Assembly: GCF_964204645.1 (NCBI RefSeq)
Contig: NC_134031.1
Coordinates: 15,683,307 to 15,747,306 of the forward strand
DNA: 64,000 bases
Direction of reading: 5' to 3'
Source of the DNA: Tubulanus polymorphus
Taxonomy: Eukaryota > Nemertea > Palaeonemertea > Tubulaniformes > Tubulanidae
The notes below the pieces were generated by a model. It was not told the DNA's origin, did not search any database, and saw only the letters and a list, made by a program, of their open reading frames with translations. Both the position numbers and the translations under genes were made by a program. Positions 48,591 to 62,200 of this stretch are shown piece by piece; position 1 is the stretch's first letter; every line of letters starts with the position of its first letter.

Positions 48591-49008
48591 GTAGGGGCAC
48601 AGGAGCGTATTTTTTCGCCCGATCGCAGCGAATTTATTAATCGCCCGAAAAATTCGCTCGTGTGGCCACTCAGGGCGACGACGATTTCGTCGGCCGACTC
48701 GGTCGCCCGGCGACTCGCCGGTATCAAACATGTTTGATATTTTCGGTTATTTACGCCGGCGATCGGATCGCCCGCAAATTCGCTCGTCTGCCCACACTGG
48801 GCGAATTTCGCCGAGCGATCCATTTTTATCAACCAATAGGATGCATTGTTGATTGTTAACTCTCTCCCACTAAGTGCCAGTCGCTGACCGAATTTCGGTT
48901 TGATCGCTTAGTGTGCCCGCTCGTATCAGGCGTATAAATTCGTCGGCGAATTCGCTGGTGAATTTAATCGTCGCGATCGGGCGAAAAAATACGCTCGTGT
49001 GTCCCTAC
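48591..49008. repeat. Foldback MITE inserted in GPCR unit 2
   Basis: Left end GTAGGGGCACAGGAGCGTAT plus TTTTTCGCCCGATCGC; right end is the inverse of AGGTAGGGACACACGAGCGT with the same TTTTTTCGCCCGATCGC. Arms are about 45 bp. The interior is rich in CGCCCG, GCGAATT and GATCG motifs. No transposase is present. Confidence 0.85.
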
Positions 49009-50100
49009 CTGAGGACGGGCATCCTGCTAGTGTATCATAAGATGGTTTGTTCTGTTCTCAAAACAAACCTGACGTTGGGCGGTCTATCAGGGGATTCACT
49101 CTTCGTGCTACCTCAAAACAAAATCAATCAAAAAACACCGTTTTCCTTTTATTGAAAAAATCCTCGTTTATTTTAATCCGATCAAAATCTCGTTGTGTCG
49201 TAAACAAACATAGTACATTTCAGAGGATCTTGAAAAATAGTCGTTTTACAATAATTTAGAATTTTTCTCTGCGATAATAAACTTCATCATTTCTTATTTT
49301 GTCGTCGAGTTACAAAAATATTTTCTTGAACTTCCCCCCACCCCCCCGGATCCGTCGTGGCGCCGACACAAATATAACTTTGAAGGCTACACACACGTTT
49401 TTACACATATCTACTCATATACGTATATAATTACATGTATATTGTAAAGACAATATCATCATTTTCTTGCCGATGTTTTCAACAAGAGTAAAAGACCAGT
49501 GACTGCTTGGAATAGATTTCAACGGTGGCTAATTTAACTGTGATACTTTAAAGAACAAACTTCAGCGGACCAGAAAAATATAATCGTCGAAGTGAATTTC
49601 CTCGTATCTTGATATGAAATTTTCGAATGGTCATCGGGTGAAAAGTACATCGTATATTTTCTTCTTTTTTTAAAAAAAAAAAGGTTCCACCCGCAAAAGC
49701 TAGTAGCGAAGTAACGATGATATCATTCAGACTGGAAAGGCTTTCTCACGCATATTAAGCGAGAATATCGGTGTAAAGTGATTTCATGAGTGTCCGATGA
49801 GAGGCAAGGAAAAATTCACTGGTAACGGCGACCCACAAAAATACATTGTCGTAAACATTAAATCATAGCAATATAGCTGCCTGTATCACTTAAATCCGAT
49901 AACAGAAACATTGCGAGTAAAATTGCTCAAAACCCCGAGTCATTGATTAGTAAATTCTAACGCGAATGATGCATGATACAATAGCTACGTCTACACTAGC
50001 ATTTCGCACCCGGATTTATGCGGCCGACTACACTCTCAAAACACGCGTCTCAACGCAAGAGTTTTTTTTTCTCGCAAAACCAGGGCCATTGTTGATGTCA

Positions 50101-50255
50101 TAGAAGGGTTTCTGAAACCCTGGGCTGGGTTTCATAGACCGGTATCAACTTTACCCCAGGGGCTAAATCATTTGAAAATGCATTGAGTAAACCCCCAGGC
50201 TCAAGTTGATACCGGTCTATGAAACCCAGCCCAGGGTTTTAGAAACCCTTCTTGG
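50101..50255. repeat. Nested hairpin element
   Basis: AGAAGGGTTTCTGAAACCCT, then GGGCTGGGTTTCATAGACC and GGTATCAACTT, are mirrored on the right. Outside it, TTGATGTCATAGAAG (about 50091) and CTTCTATGACATCACCAA (about 50294) form another inverted pair, so one foldback appears inserted in another. Confidence 0.75.
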
Positions 50256-50811
50256 AAAAGTCTGTCTCAAAACTCTGCATTTTCTCTGGTTTCTTCTATG
50301 ACATCACCAACGGCGCTGCGTCACGATGTGATGTACAAGGGACCTCAAACTAAGATCAAGTTGAATGTCCACAATGGCTAGGTCTTCACGAATTATCGAA
50401 AACCAGGTGGACTGTGGTTGACCTTGAGGTTTCTTCGTTTATCCTATCACTTCAGCTAAAAATTTATGCCAGGCGTCTGCGCATGAAGGCGTATCAGATG
50501 TCCAAACCAGGTCAAACGTCGTTTGGCGATTACCTCGCTCCGCGGCAGGTACAACGCAGCATTTTGGCGCCATAATCGACCATGAACTTGAACTACAGAC
50601 GCGGATTCTTACTTAACCGCGAAACTCGGGTTCAACGAGCTAGTGTAGATAGACGTGGTTAATGACTTTTTTTATCCTACGAAGAAGTCGAACTCGACAA
50701 CACCTTATATTAATAATAGTCATGATAATCGACAGCAATCCATTCATACATCCATAACAAAATATATAACATGCTAAAGTTAGTGATTGATTAACAAATA
50801 TATGAACTGTT

Positions 50812-50812
50812 G

Positions 50813-50900
<88 letters not shown>

Positions 50901-50901
50901 C
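50812..50901. repeat. (TA)n microsatellite
   Basis: An AT run of about 90 bp with ATGTAT interruptions at the right end. Confidence 0.95.
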
Positions 50902-51237
50902 ATGTATACGTGTATATTTAAGTGCCGATGGCTTTCTTCAAACGAGGGGGCCATTCTCAAAGAATGACCCCCGAAAATCTTGGAATGAAGCTAGCGCAAA
51001 AAAAAAAATACACGACGCAGAAAATTAAGCCACACATAGACAGGTCCGTCTGTTTCCGCGATCCTAAACCCACTTCCCTGTTGCGTATCGTTTCGATTTT
51101 ATTATCACAGAATAACGTATTTACTTGCGTTTTGAGCGGAACCGAATTCGGCGCTTTCGACAAATAAAACACTTCAAAAGTGAATAAATGTTGAACCGGC
51201 GTGTACACGTTTTCGAAACGCTATACTTATATAACAA

Positions 51238-51410
51238 GGTAAACCTCGCCTTACTCGGGACGCGGCCGACTTGGACTTTCGAACTCGGGACGAAAACGAA
51301 ATAATTTTTTTGACTCTCTAACGTAATGCCCTATCCTTACTCGGACTTCCCTTACCTCGGACTGACTTCTCTGGTCCCGGTTCGTCTGAATTTTAGGCGA
51401 GGTGTACTGC
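51238..51410. repeat. MITE-like element with CCTCGCC ends
   Basis: GGTAAACCTCGCCTTACTCG at the left and an inverse of AGTACACCTCGCCTAAAATT at the right. The repeated internal ACTCGGAC motifs generate an artefactual frame at 51326-51511. Confidence 0.55.
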
Positions 51411-51745
51411 GTTATAAGCGGCGGCGACCTAAATTCGTAACAGGGAACCCGATCGTTAACGGGACACGCAAAATATCACTTAGCAATTTCCATGGCGAGC
51501 ACGAAACGTAAAAACCTCGTACATTCAGCAGATGAATGAAAAGAATGATTCAACGAAACATGGTTCGAGAAAAAAACAGGTAAATCAACATCATCAACGC
51601 CAATTTAGCGGTCAATGAGCTAAACGAGCTAGAGTAAGAAAACGTTAATGGAAACAAAATAATATGAAGAGAAAAATAATAGCGAACACGATAAGCAAGA
51701 TATTTTCACAGCAACATATATACAATACACGCAGCTCCCCCTATC

Positions 51746-52016
51746 CACGGGCGTCACCAGAGGTAGGTGCAGGGGTGCGGACGACCCCCGAAGTTTGTTT
51801 TTCACATCCCGGAAATTTCATAGATATTCCGCCTAAAAAGGGTCCAGAAAACATCCCTTGTAAGCTTCGAATTTCAAAAATCTAAATTCAAAAAATTTCA
51901 ACGATTCAGAAATGATCTTTTCATCTTGAAGATCCTCAGATACATTGCAAAGTAAGGCATAAAGTTCCGCTCGTTGATATTCTGACCGCCTTCAAACAAC
52001 CCCAGTGACGCCCCTG
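51746..52016. repeat. hAT-like MITE
   Basis: CACGGGCGTCACCAGAGG and, at the right, the inverse of CAGGGGCGTCACTGGGG; CAGGGGCGTC-type ends are familiar from hAT elements. No clear 8-bp target duplication was seen. Confidence 0.6.
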
Positions 52017-53095
52017 CTTTCTAAATAATAATTTACCAAAATGAATCCTTTTTTACAGAATTCAATATTCAACGCATGATTATAAAATAATGTAAACTGA
52101 TTGTTCTAATAATAATTCTTAAGCCGACTAAATGCGAATAATTTCGCGCACTTTCGACTTACAAAGCTCGCTTAAAAACCTTGTTGTGCGGTCGAATATG
52201 AAAATCTGCGCAGACTAAGTGGCTTTTTAAAGATCATTCTATACGCCTTCACAATGATTTGTGACCATCGATACATTTGAATTCCAGAGATCAAATAATT
52301 TCATATTTTTTTCCTGATATAACTGTTTACATAAAGGGTCACCTCTTAAACGCTATTTAGTTATCCCTTTTATCATTTCACGGAGATTTTTAACAACGAT
52401 TCCTCTGATAAAATAAGCTGAATATTGTTTTATCATCATTACAATACGGTTATAGCAAAACTAGGGTAATAATATCAAACAACGTTTTCAACGCCTCCAC
52501 TTCGTGTCACATGTTTTCAAACACGAAATACCCGATCAAATCTAATATTCTCAACAAAAACACGTCAAATTAACAACTAAGCACGATTCAATATGAGCCA
52601 TATATAATAATAATAATAATAATAATAATGAGTTGAAACATAGACAACCGATCATTTTTTTTTTCTTTTAAATGAAAAATCAACGAAAATAAATTTCACG
52701 CAGAAAAAGCGCTTTTCACTCCCCGAACCAAAATTCTAATAAGCCTTAATCGACTTAGTGAATCAATGCAACAATCAGATCGGCGACTAGGTCATTAACC
52801 CTTTCCTGACCTAGATTTTCCATCTACCTGGGCTATATTATCTAGGCATTTTTTCGTTTGAATCATCAATTCTTTGATTTCATGATGACATTGCAATCTT
52901 CAGCAAAAATAAGGCTTATCAGATGATAATTGTAAGTAGACGTTCTGCTAGAGGGCAGCACTGTCGAGCCGAGCTTTTTTCCCACTCGATACAACTGATC
53001 ATAGTGCCACCGATCAGACTGCCTGAGTGGGGCAAGCTGATTTTTTAAGGGGGCAAGCGAAATTTGAGATTTGCTTGCCGCACGGGCAAGTGGCT

Positions 53096-53101
53096 TTTAT
53101 T
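53096..53101 (-). promoter_or_regulatory. ivns1abp: Candidate poly(A) signal of IVNS1ABP
   Basis: TTTATT on the plus strand is AATAAA on the minus strand, about 140 bp after the kelch gene stop. Confidence 0.5.
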
Positions 53102-53241
53102 CATGATTCCGTAGATCAAACCCTGGTATTTCACACATCAACCTACTGTATACAGCAGGAAAGGGTTAATATAGATAGTCAAACAATAGTTATTGAATGT
53201 TCAGACAGATGTCGCCACAGGTACGCGCGGAATGTGAATGA

Positions 53242-56200
53242 TCAGTGTTTCTCCGATGACGACGACGACGACGAGCCGCTGCATCGAGTCTCGTTCGTCG
53301 GCAGGTAGCTGCACCACTCGTTCAACTCGAGGTTCAAATATTCCGCAGTGTTCAGAAACAGTTTGCCGTTGAATCCGCCGACGGCGAACAGCCGGTTGCC
53401 GACGACGATCGCGCCGACGCTGACGCGCGGTGACACCATCATCGGTCCGTTGCTCCACGATTGCGTCGCCGGGTCGAAGATCTCGACCGACTGCTGCACG
53501 GAGTTCCCGTCGCTGCCTCCGATGACGTAGATCTTACCTAGAAAAAATAGTCGAGAACCGATATCAGCTCTAAACAGGAACGTGGACATACTTCCCGAAA
53601 AAACCCAACTAAAAGTTTTTTAACTCAAAAACTCTTTGTTTAGTTCAGTAGAACTCGCTTAATTCGGATGATCATTTTTGACCTAAAAATGTATCTAGTT
53701 CATGAGAATTTCGTATCTAACATCATACTTTACATACATTTACAGATCGGATTGAAATTCGAAATTATACTGATCTGAATTAAGCGGGTTTGACTTCAGT
53801 TTACGATCATAAAGTATTACGACGTTTGTAAACTATATCAGATACCTTTTACTTACATGAGTTCAGCAACGATAACGAAAAAGATGTTAAACGTAACTGC
53901 ACCGTGAATGAATAAATGAATGAATGACCGAATGAATGGAATGGTTTGTGCGCAAGGTATAATCTATAATCGCAACGATGATCATATGAATAACGAAACC
54001 GAACTACAATACAGTCAACCCTTGATTATTCACCATCCGATTATCGACCAGCGTCTTTTCCGCCCTAATTTTGAATCCCTGATTATCAGTTATGCGAGTA
54101 CAAGAAAATCATCCCAAAAGCGGCCGATAATCAAGAGTCAACTGTAATACAACATTTACAAAAATACTGTACATGGAAATTATAAGAAAAACAGCATGAA
54201 AAATTTGACGATCTGTGAATTATGCAATTGGAATGAAGTAGCTACTAGTTATATAACTAGAAATCAGTATAAGCTGCCTCGTGTAAATTCAAGTCAAAAT
54301 GTTCAACTTTGAGGTAGACAGAAAAACTGCCATTGAAATAACTAGTAGAGATGAAACAGTTCTTGAACGGTTAATGAAATATAGAAAAATTGATCTTGCA
54401 GAGGCACCAAAAAACAAAAAACAATATCGACTGTTGATTGACTTACCGTCAAAAGCTGCCACACCGGCCCCTCTACGACAAGAGGTCATAGACGGTAGAA
54501 GTTTCCAGGTGTTGTCCTGAGGAACGTACATTTCCACTGAATTCAAACAATTCCAGCTATCACAGCCCCCGACTGCATAGAGTACGCCGTTTAACGCACA
54601 AACCCCAGACTCGGAGCGTCCTGAAAAAACAGGCAGTTTCGCAAAATATTCGGCCTTTCGCTTTTTTTTTTTTACACTGAAATCAACAGCACGCGCCCGG
54701 GGTGGGCACGCTTCTAGCCGGCGTGCTGGCGCCCTAGTGTGCTATTAAAAATGGGCCTGCAAATTTAATGATCGCTGTAAAAGCATCTGTGTCCGTCGAA
54801 CGTAGAACGGTGTCGACCTTCGCGTGAAACCTCGACCAAAGGTTTTACATACATCAACTGCCTGGCTGCTTCGACAATACTCGTCGGCGAAACGCTGAAA
54901 CAAAAAATGGCGATCTGGAATTTAGAAATGGTTTCATGAATGAAAGAGGTCGTCACAGATTTGTGTCGCACGCATGCCGCGTATACCTATAGATAGGGGA
55001 TAATATCACAGTCGCTATCACACATATTTCACAGAAAAACGCAGCCATTTTTGGATCACACGCGGTTATGTCCAGTTTCGGTTAGGAGGATGCAAGATTT
55101 GAGAAAAAAAAGGCAAATAGTAAGCGGCTATGCATTTTCCCAAATCTTGATCGGAAACCGCGATCGAAAATGGCCGTTCAAAATGCGAAATAGGTCTATT
55201 ACACAGACGGAACAGCGAACTGAATCACTCATATAAGATATGTAAAGTCAAATTCTAATTCACAAAGAAAAGGTGCCGGATAGAATTTGAACCGTCTAAA
55301 GAAGCAGGACATTCAGTTCGCAGAACTGCGCGACGAAATACCTGCAATTATCATTGGAATAGAAATCTACAGGAAAACGATACGTTAACATCACATCATC
55401 GTCAGAGCAATATGTTACACGAAATACGATTCCAACGTCGAAGGTTCCAAACGTCAATCGAGAACATTATTTGCGATTTTAATTCGTAAATGTGCGAACA
55501 ATGCTGAATATCCATTGTTAAATCACTATATCCATGTTGTCACAATAATATAGAAAGAATCCATCAATAATAGCAAAAAACAGAGTCGAAAATGTTTCCT
55601 AAAGCTCTAGAAAACTTTTTTGCAGTTGTTTTTCGTTATCATCGTGGGATTCTCCCGATATTGTGGGATTCTCTCTTCTGCTCGATCGACGGTGAAAATT
55701 CGAACATTAAAATCATACATATATATCACACAAGTCAATCATAGACATAACTTCTGAATTCAGGGGCCCCGATTTAGAAGTTTATTAACGATCAAGTGTT
55801 TTAACCCATTGGTGCTGACTTATTAATACCCTACGGTGGTGGAGATAATTTGAAAATTTTGAAAAATTCCACCCGTGTGTTGAATAACGGGAATACCACT
55901 ATAGTGCGTCTACACCATGGCGCGGTGTATCATTAGTTACTAATATTTCACTATATTTGACACGTGCTGCCATCTTTCAATAGAGATAAAAACCAATTGC
56001 TAATTACATCAATACACCACAGCGCGGTGTACTAGCAAAATCCATCCCTCGTTTATAATTGCACTGCAGTGTAGACGCACTGAAAGGGTAAAAGAACACG
56101 GCCAAAACTTAGAACGTTTAATCAAGGCGCAGTTCCGGTGCTCTTACGAGCAAGCGTTTGTATATGATTGACCTATTGAGGTATTATAAGTAGTTATGTG

Positions 56201-59200
56201 CGAAGTGTCCGAAAAACGACCGGAAACCCGCGTAACCGAGGTCTCCGGTCTGACGCAACGCGGTGACCGCTTCGTGTATGAAATAAGAGTGCGTATTCGT
56301 TTACCCGGAACGAATAACGATTACGTATAGGCAGACGCGCGGGTGTTTCTTAGTGTGTATCACGTTAGTTTCGCAATCACGACAAACCTACAAATGAAAA
56401 CGGAGCATCACCAAATATGTCATTGAAATAACGCAACCAGGTTCCGTGCTAAATCGGCCTACAATCTTCAATAATACAAGATTTCACGTGTCTTCAAAAT
56501 ACCAAACTTAGCAAAAGCTATTACAATAGATGATACCCCGCCAAATTTTTGCTTCAATTTCACCCAAAGCCGAACTTGATTGCATTAAAATCCTGACGAA
56601 ATTCAAATTGTCGCGAGGTATGCGACAGTTTCGAGATAGATGAGAGCGGCATAAAATTGCGTTTAACATAGTTATGTTACGAATACATAGTTACGAAATG
56701 ACCAACTTACGAAAACTAGCAGCGGAAAATGACTTTTAAACATTTCGAATTATGCCGGGATGTTAAAGCCGATGACTGATAATAATAATATACGATAATA
56801 ATAGCGGATTTTGACCCGATAGAAATCGACTTACTTTGATTCATTTGAGCGATATCCGACCACGAATTCGAGTTCGGGTCGTAACATTCACAGCTTTTCA
56901 TTCCGCCTTGACCGCAGTTTCCTCCGATGCAGTAGAGTTTACCGTTCAAAGTGGCCAAACCTGAAATCGAAGAACGGGATATTAGCCGGCCGAAAATAAT
57001 GAACGTCAGTCAAGTGAATGTATGAAAACTCTTCCGAGGCTGTATAGGTGGGAGGAGTCTGGAGGGCAGAGAAACCCTTCAACACATTTCCTGCCAACTA
57101 TGTACAAGCTATTGTGTAGCTAATAGTTCTTATTGACAGATAGATATTTGTACTCAGGCATTTGGAATGACTCAGTTCCAGATTTGCCGGCCATAGGAAC
57201 AAACTCTGCTCCATACTGAAAGTTAATTGGTCAATTTTTAACAATCTCGAGATCTCGAAAGTGGCAACTGTGAAGAAACGGAGCGTGAGCGAGCATGTCT
57301 ATGAGTTCACCCGAAGTTCTGTGCGCTTCTCAATATATACCTGTAGCCTTATATTGTAATACATGTACAGGAGGTTACAAACTTGGAGAAAATATAATTA
57401 ACATTATAGGAAATAAGGTCAGTAAGTGCTGACATCTATCATGAATTACCTGTACTAGCTCTAGTCTGCCGCATGTCGGCTAACGACGACCACTCATTGC
57501 TGACCGGATCGAAGCATTCCAACGATCGCAACTCGGTGCGACTGTTCGACCCGCCGCACGCGTACAGTTTACCGTTCAAACTACACGCGTCGAATCGTCC
57601 TCGCGCGATCGTCATGCTCTTCAGCGGAAACCATTTGTTCAGCGATAAGTCGTACTGTTCGACCATAGCGTAACATTCGCCTCGGTCGTAGCCACCTGAA
57701 ATACAAAATGAGACTCCTCTAAACCTCGACTGAACTTCGTACAAGATATAATCGGTACATGGGCCAGGGTGATCGAAGAAAATGATTTACAAAAAAAAAA
57801 ATATTAGTAGAAGATTAGAGGCTTTCTAATGAAGACCAAGCAAAAACCGAAACGTTGCTACAGCAAGCGCCGAAGGAGTAGAAAAGAGTAAAACAAGAAA
57901 AGAGAAAAAAGATGAAGAATAAGATAAGGAGTTTGAACACTGAGTTCCAAAGTTGTTGGTTAAGTTTGACTCAATAGTTACTATCATTTCATTTCCGATA
58001 AGAATTATAGGCCTGGATCTAAATAATATTCAACGACTCGTACATACCCATTGCGACGATGTTATCTTTAAGCAGGGCTACTCCGAGACCGCTTCGCGCT
58101 ACGCTCATCGGTGCTAGCAATACCAGCGACATCTGACGTGTCAACGTATCGGCGCTGATCTGTCGGGGACTGATTTCTGGCGACGCGCTGCCATTTTTTT
58201 CCGTGCCCGGGTCCATCATGGCGGGCGTCGGTCGATAGTGGATGGATATGGTGGCAAGCTGGTTGTCCAACATGGCTATACATAGACGTTTCTTCTCTAC
58301 AAAAACAGACGATTATCTTCAATAAACTGTTTGTTTGTTGGTCTACGTTAGTTGTGATTGTGCAACCAGGTGCTCAATAATATGAAATCCTAAACTAAGA
58401 ATAAACAAAGTCCCAAATATTCCTTTGAACTAATATTTGAATATATGAAGCGGGTGCATCGGAAGGTGCGACTGTAACTGAGTACAACCAGTTGCTTAAA
58501 CGTAGAACAAGGGCAACTGGCTGGAACTGGAGATCGTCGCTTACCAGTCATGAGCAAGCTCACATCGACACATTCAAGGAACTGATTGTATTCAGCCAAT
58601 TCCTCTCATGCGCCGAAAACTACCCGGCAACTTGTTGTCTCCAGTTTGTCAATGTACGCTAGGCTTTAACTTACAAAATAATTGAAACGTTTTCGACTCA
58701 TTTTATTCCTTATTGCGAGATTCGCATTACATCGCGGACTTCATCGAAGATAAACGGGCGCGGCTCGTAACGGAAAACGCGCATAATTCTCACTTACCCG
58801 AGGAAATGGCGGTGGCCAGAACTCGCCATTCCGGTTCCGCCGGCTTCTCGTCGATATCGCCCGACATCAGTTTGATTTTACGCGGCACGTTTATCGAGTT
58901 GTTGTTATGGCGTCGATGGCTGCTTTCTTTCGTTTTCGACGGAGTAATCTATGAAAAATAAACAACAAGTTTCTAACTTATACGCTTTCGTAGACGCTTA
59001 TATGACACACTTGCAGGTCGAATTTAAAATTCTTTAATTGCTTTCATATCTGACTAATTAATACCCAAACGTGCTTGAGATAATTTGAAAATTTTAAAAA
59101 ATCCGCTCCAATGTGATTGAATAACAGGCATACTGCTTTAGTCTGTCTACACCACGGCGCAGTGTATAGTTAGTTACTAATATTTCATAGACGTTTGTTT

Positions 59201-62200
59201 GACAGGTGCTGCCATCTTTCAATAGAGATAAACTAATTACTAATAACATCATTACACTGCGATGAGGAGTACTAACAAAGTTCGATCACTGATTTATACA
59301 CCGCACTGTAGTGTAGATGTACTGAAAGGGTATAAAAGAGAAATAAACTTGAAATAATAGGTCACAAGATATATTGTAAAGCGAATCAAACTGAAAAGAG
59401 ACTTCAAAGTCCTAAACATGAACTGCACTGGTGGTCACTTTCATTGAACAGCACACACTATTAGATAGGTGGTCATTATAATGCAGTTATTTCAGTTGAT
59501 AGAAAACAAGTTAATCCTAATGCACCAGCGAGCCTATACGGGAGTAATACATGCCCTAGGCAAAATACAAATACATGTACTGTATGCCAGCTACTAACAA
59601 CTGATGTCATAACAAAAACTATAGCTACACCAGGCTCGGAGGGGTACACGACTGTCAGAAAATAAATAATGCAATGCCAGGAATCAGCAAACAATCGAAA
59701 ACAATGACATTCAAAAGACACTCCAGAGAAAATAATTGTGTTCCTACATTACGCATATAAGACGGTATTTCAGGTTGGCTCCATCTCCGAACGCCGGAAC
59801 TGTTACGTCTTAGCTATATACGCCGAGACCGAACGAAATCACATCGAATAGGGAAAATTAACGTTACAATACACAACAATTATTCTTTGAAAAAAATATA
59901 TATATATATTGATACCGCTGTTGAAATATTGTTCTCAAATAAGTTCTCAAAAATCTCCACACGGTTTTCGATTTATTCCGAAGCGCATCGTAAAACGGAA
60001 GGAAGAGCAGGACAAAACCACCAACAGGGTTGAGGATAATGCTCGAGGATTTTATTGCTAAAAGTATCAAATTGTCGAGACCCGAACGCTATATACAGCT
60101 GGTTGAATTAAATTCATAATAATTCACGAATCCAGATAGGCCACAAGCGCCAACGGCATTGATTAATCTTAAAAGACTTCAAACGCAGCTGTTTTTCTAG
60201 TTGGCCAAACGCTGAATATATATGAAAATAATGTTTAAACGTGCCTCTCATGTTTACGCAAACAACTACTCGATATTCGAAAAGTATGAATATTTCAGCC
60301 CGCACAATTTTAGGTCAGGAACCCTTACGCTGATTTATTTTAGGTCAAACTCGTCATCGCAGACAATGTGAACTCCTTATACCTGAAAATCCATGAGACT
60401 TAGTGCCATTAAAGCGCCTGTTATTAGACTAAAATAAATAACTGACTTCATCGCTAGATTCATTTAACAATGGGTTTAAGGGGTGGAGGGTGAACGGAAG
60501 TTAAAAAGAAAGAAAACTTTAGAAACCGTTCCATTTCTGCAAGAAATACCGTCAGAAATTACTTATTAACGCGTAAGCCGGATATCCATTAGGAAACTAA
60601 TTACCTGTCGTTTTTTGCACATGTTCTGGTAGTCCTTGATATATTCAGTGCGTCGTAGTTCGTTAGTGTCGAGGTCTTTACAGTCGCGTAACACATTGTC
60701 GGACGCCAAATACAAAACATTTACCTGAAACACAACAGAAAATACATCCCATAACAATGATTATACGTCAGTGACTATACATTATATAAGGTTATTGGAA
60801 GGAGGTCAAGTTACTATTCAGCTCCTAATCTTTGGAATGAACTAGCTCATAGCATTAGAGAGTCTCCGTTCTCTCAGCCTTCAAATCCACTTCTTTTAAT
60901 ATAAACACCTAAGGTGCTTAATTTTTAACTTGCTCTTTTATAAATGTAGTTTTAGAATGTAAAACGCAGCGGTTATGATTTTACAACCGCACTATATAAG
61001 AAAAGGTATTACTATTATTATCAAATATATATATTACTATGTATCAAATTGAACTTACATGGTCTGTCAAACATTCCCAAGTCGGTTGTTCTTCTAAAGC
61101 TTCTCGAATCCAGTCGACAACGAGGCTGTCGACTTGGTTGTCGTCCTTTTCCATTATCGGAACCTCATCAGCTCCTGAAAGAGAAACAAATATATTTAAC
61201 AACAGGTTCAGAAAACAAGATCTAAAAGAGCTAGGTACTTGTAATGAGTCACATTTATAAAAGACTTGAGTGTAAAAGGTGAAAGATGAAAAACACAAAA
61301 TAATTCGCGAAACATTTGTTTGGGTTTCCGACAAAAAACCATCATCCATTATCGACGAATGATAATCATTCCATTTAAATCTTTCGGTTTTCTCATTGTG
61401 GGCGAGATAAATCTCGCTCATAACAACTCTCGACGTTCTGCAACAGTGGAACTTTTCATTATAACCAAATCGGATACAACGATTCATCGGATATAACTAA
61501 ACAAATAGAATTTCGGGTTACAAGTAAGAAAATTTAATCAATTTCATACTGGATATAACGAACTATCGGTTATAACAAACATATTTTCTGGTCGCGTGAA
61601 GCGCGCTATAACGAGGTTCCACAATTGGGACTTCTATTTTTCACTGAAGACTCTACCAAAAATTCGATTCACTCTAACGGGGAAAAATTCCCAATCCCCG
61701 GAGGTCTGGATTGGGTTGCACTCATATTTTTACGCATAATTCCGAAGCATTAGGCGAACAATACATACGATTTAACACACGTGTTTGTAACTTCATGCCG
61801 TCACTATTCGCGCAGGAAAAAAATTGAAATCATTATTCAGTCCGCCAGCAAATGATATACATATAATATATACATACATACCTGGTATACATATATATAC
61901 ATACATATATTTAGATGAATAAACTATAGGACGACTACAAATGTTCTACAAATCTGTTTCATGGAGACCGAAGCCTCCAGTCTTCAGGAACATTTTATTC
62001 TAACTCCAATGTTCCTAAAGAGTGGAGGCTTCGGTCTCCATGAAACAGATTTGTAGTACATGTAATTGTTGTCCTATAGTTGATTCGTCTATATAAACGC
62101 TGTTGAGCACTCTGTGAATACGTGTAGTTCGACATTGATTATCATTATACATATATTTACATATAATTAATACGTAAAGCTTACCGATTACTTCCACCTG

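Larger units (their letters stand above)
46125..49110. repeat. Duplicated unit, copy 2 (contains a GPCR)
   Basis: Partner of 43697-46080. It is longer because a 418-bp foldback element (48591-49008) sits between the receptor's downstream flank and the conserved GGTTTGTTCTGTTC segment. Confidence 0.8.
47987..53241. other. Repeat-rich intergenic region
   Basis: No gene is supported. It contains foldback elements at 48591-49008, 50101-50255 (nested in a larger inverted repeat), 51238-51410 and 51746-52016, a TA run at 50812-50901, and an AATAATAAT run near 52607-52629. The last few hundred bases are the probable 3' UTR of the minus-strand kelch gene. Confidence 0.6.

Noticed and set aside
51326-51511. 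61-aa open frame
   Set aside because: Lies in and next to a MITE-like element with repeated ACTCGGAC; not a gene.
55262-55335. tRNA-like stretch on the minus strand (GGTTCAAATTC near a CCGGCACC end)
   Set aside because: Acceptor and T-stem pairing fail on inspection; at most a decayed SINE fragment.
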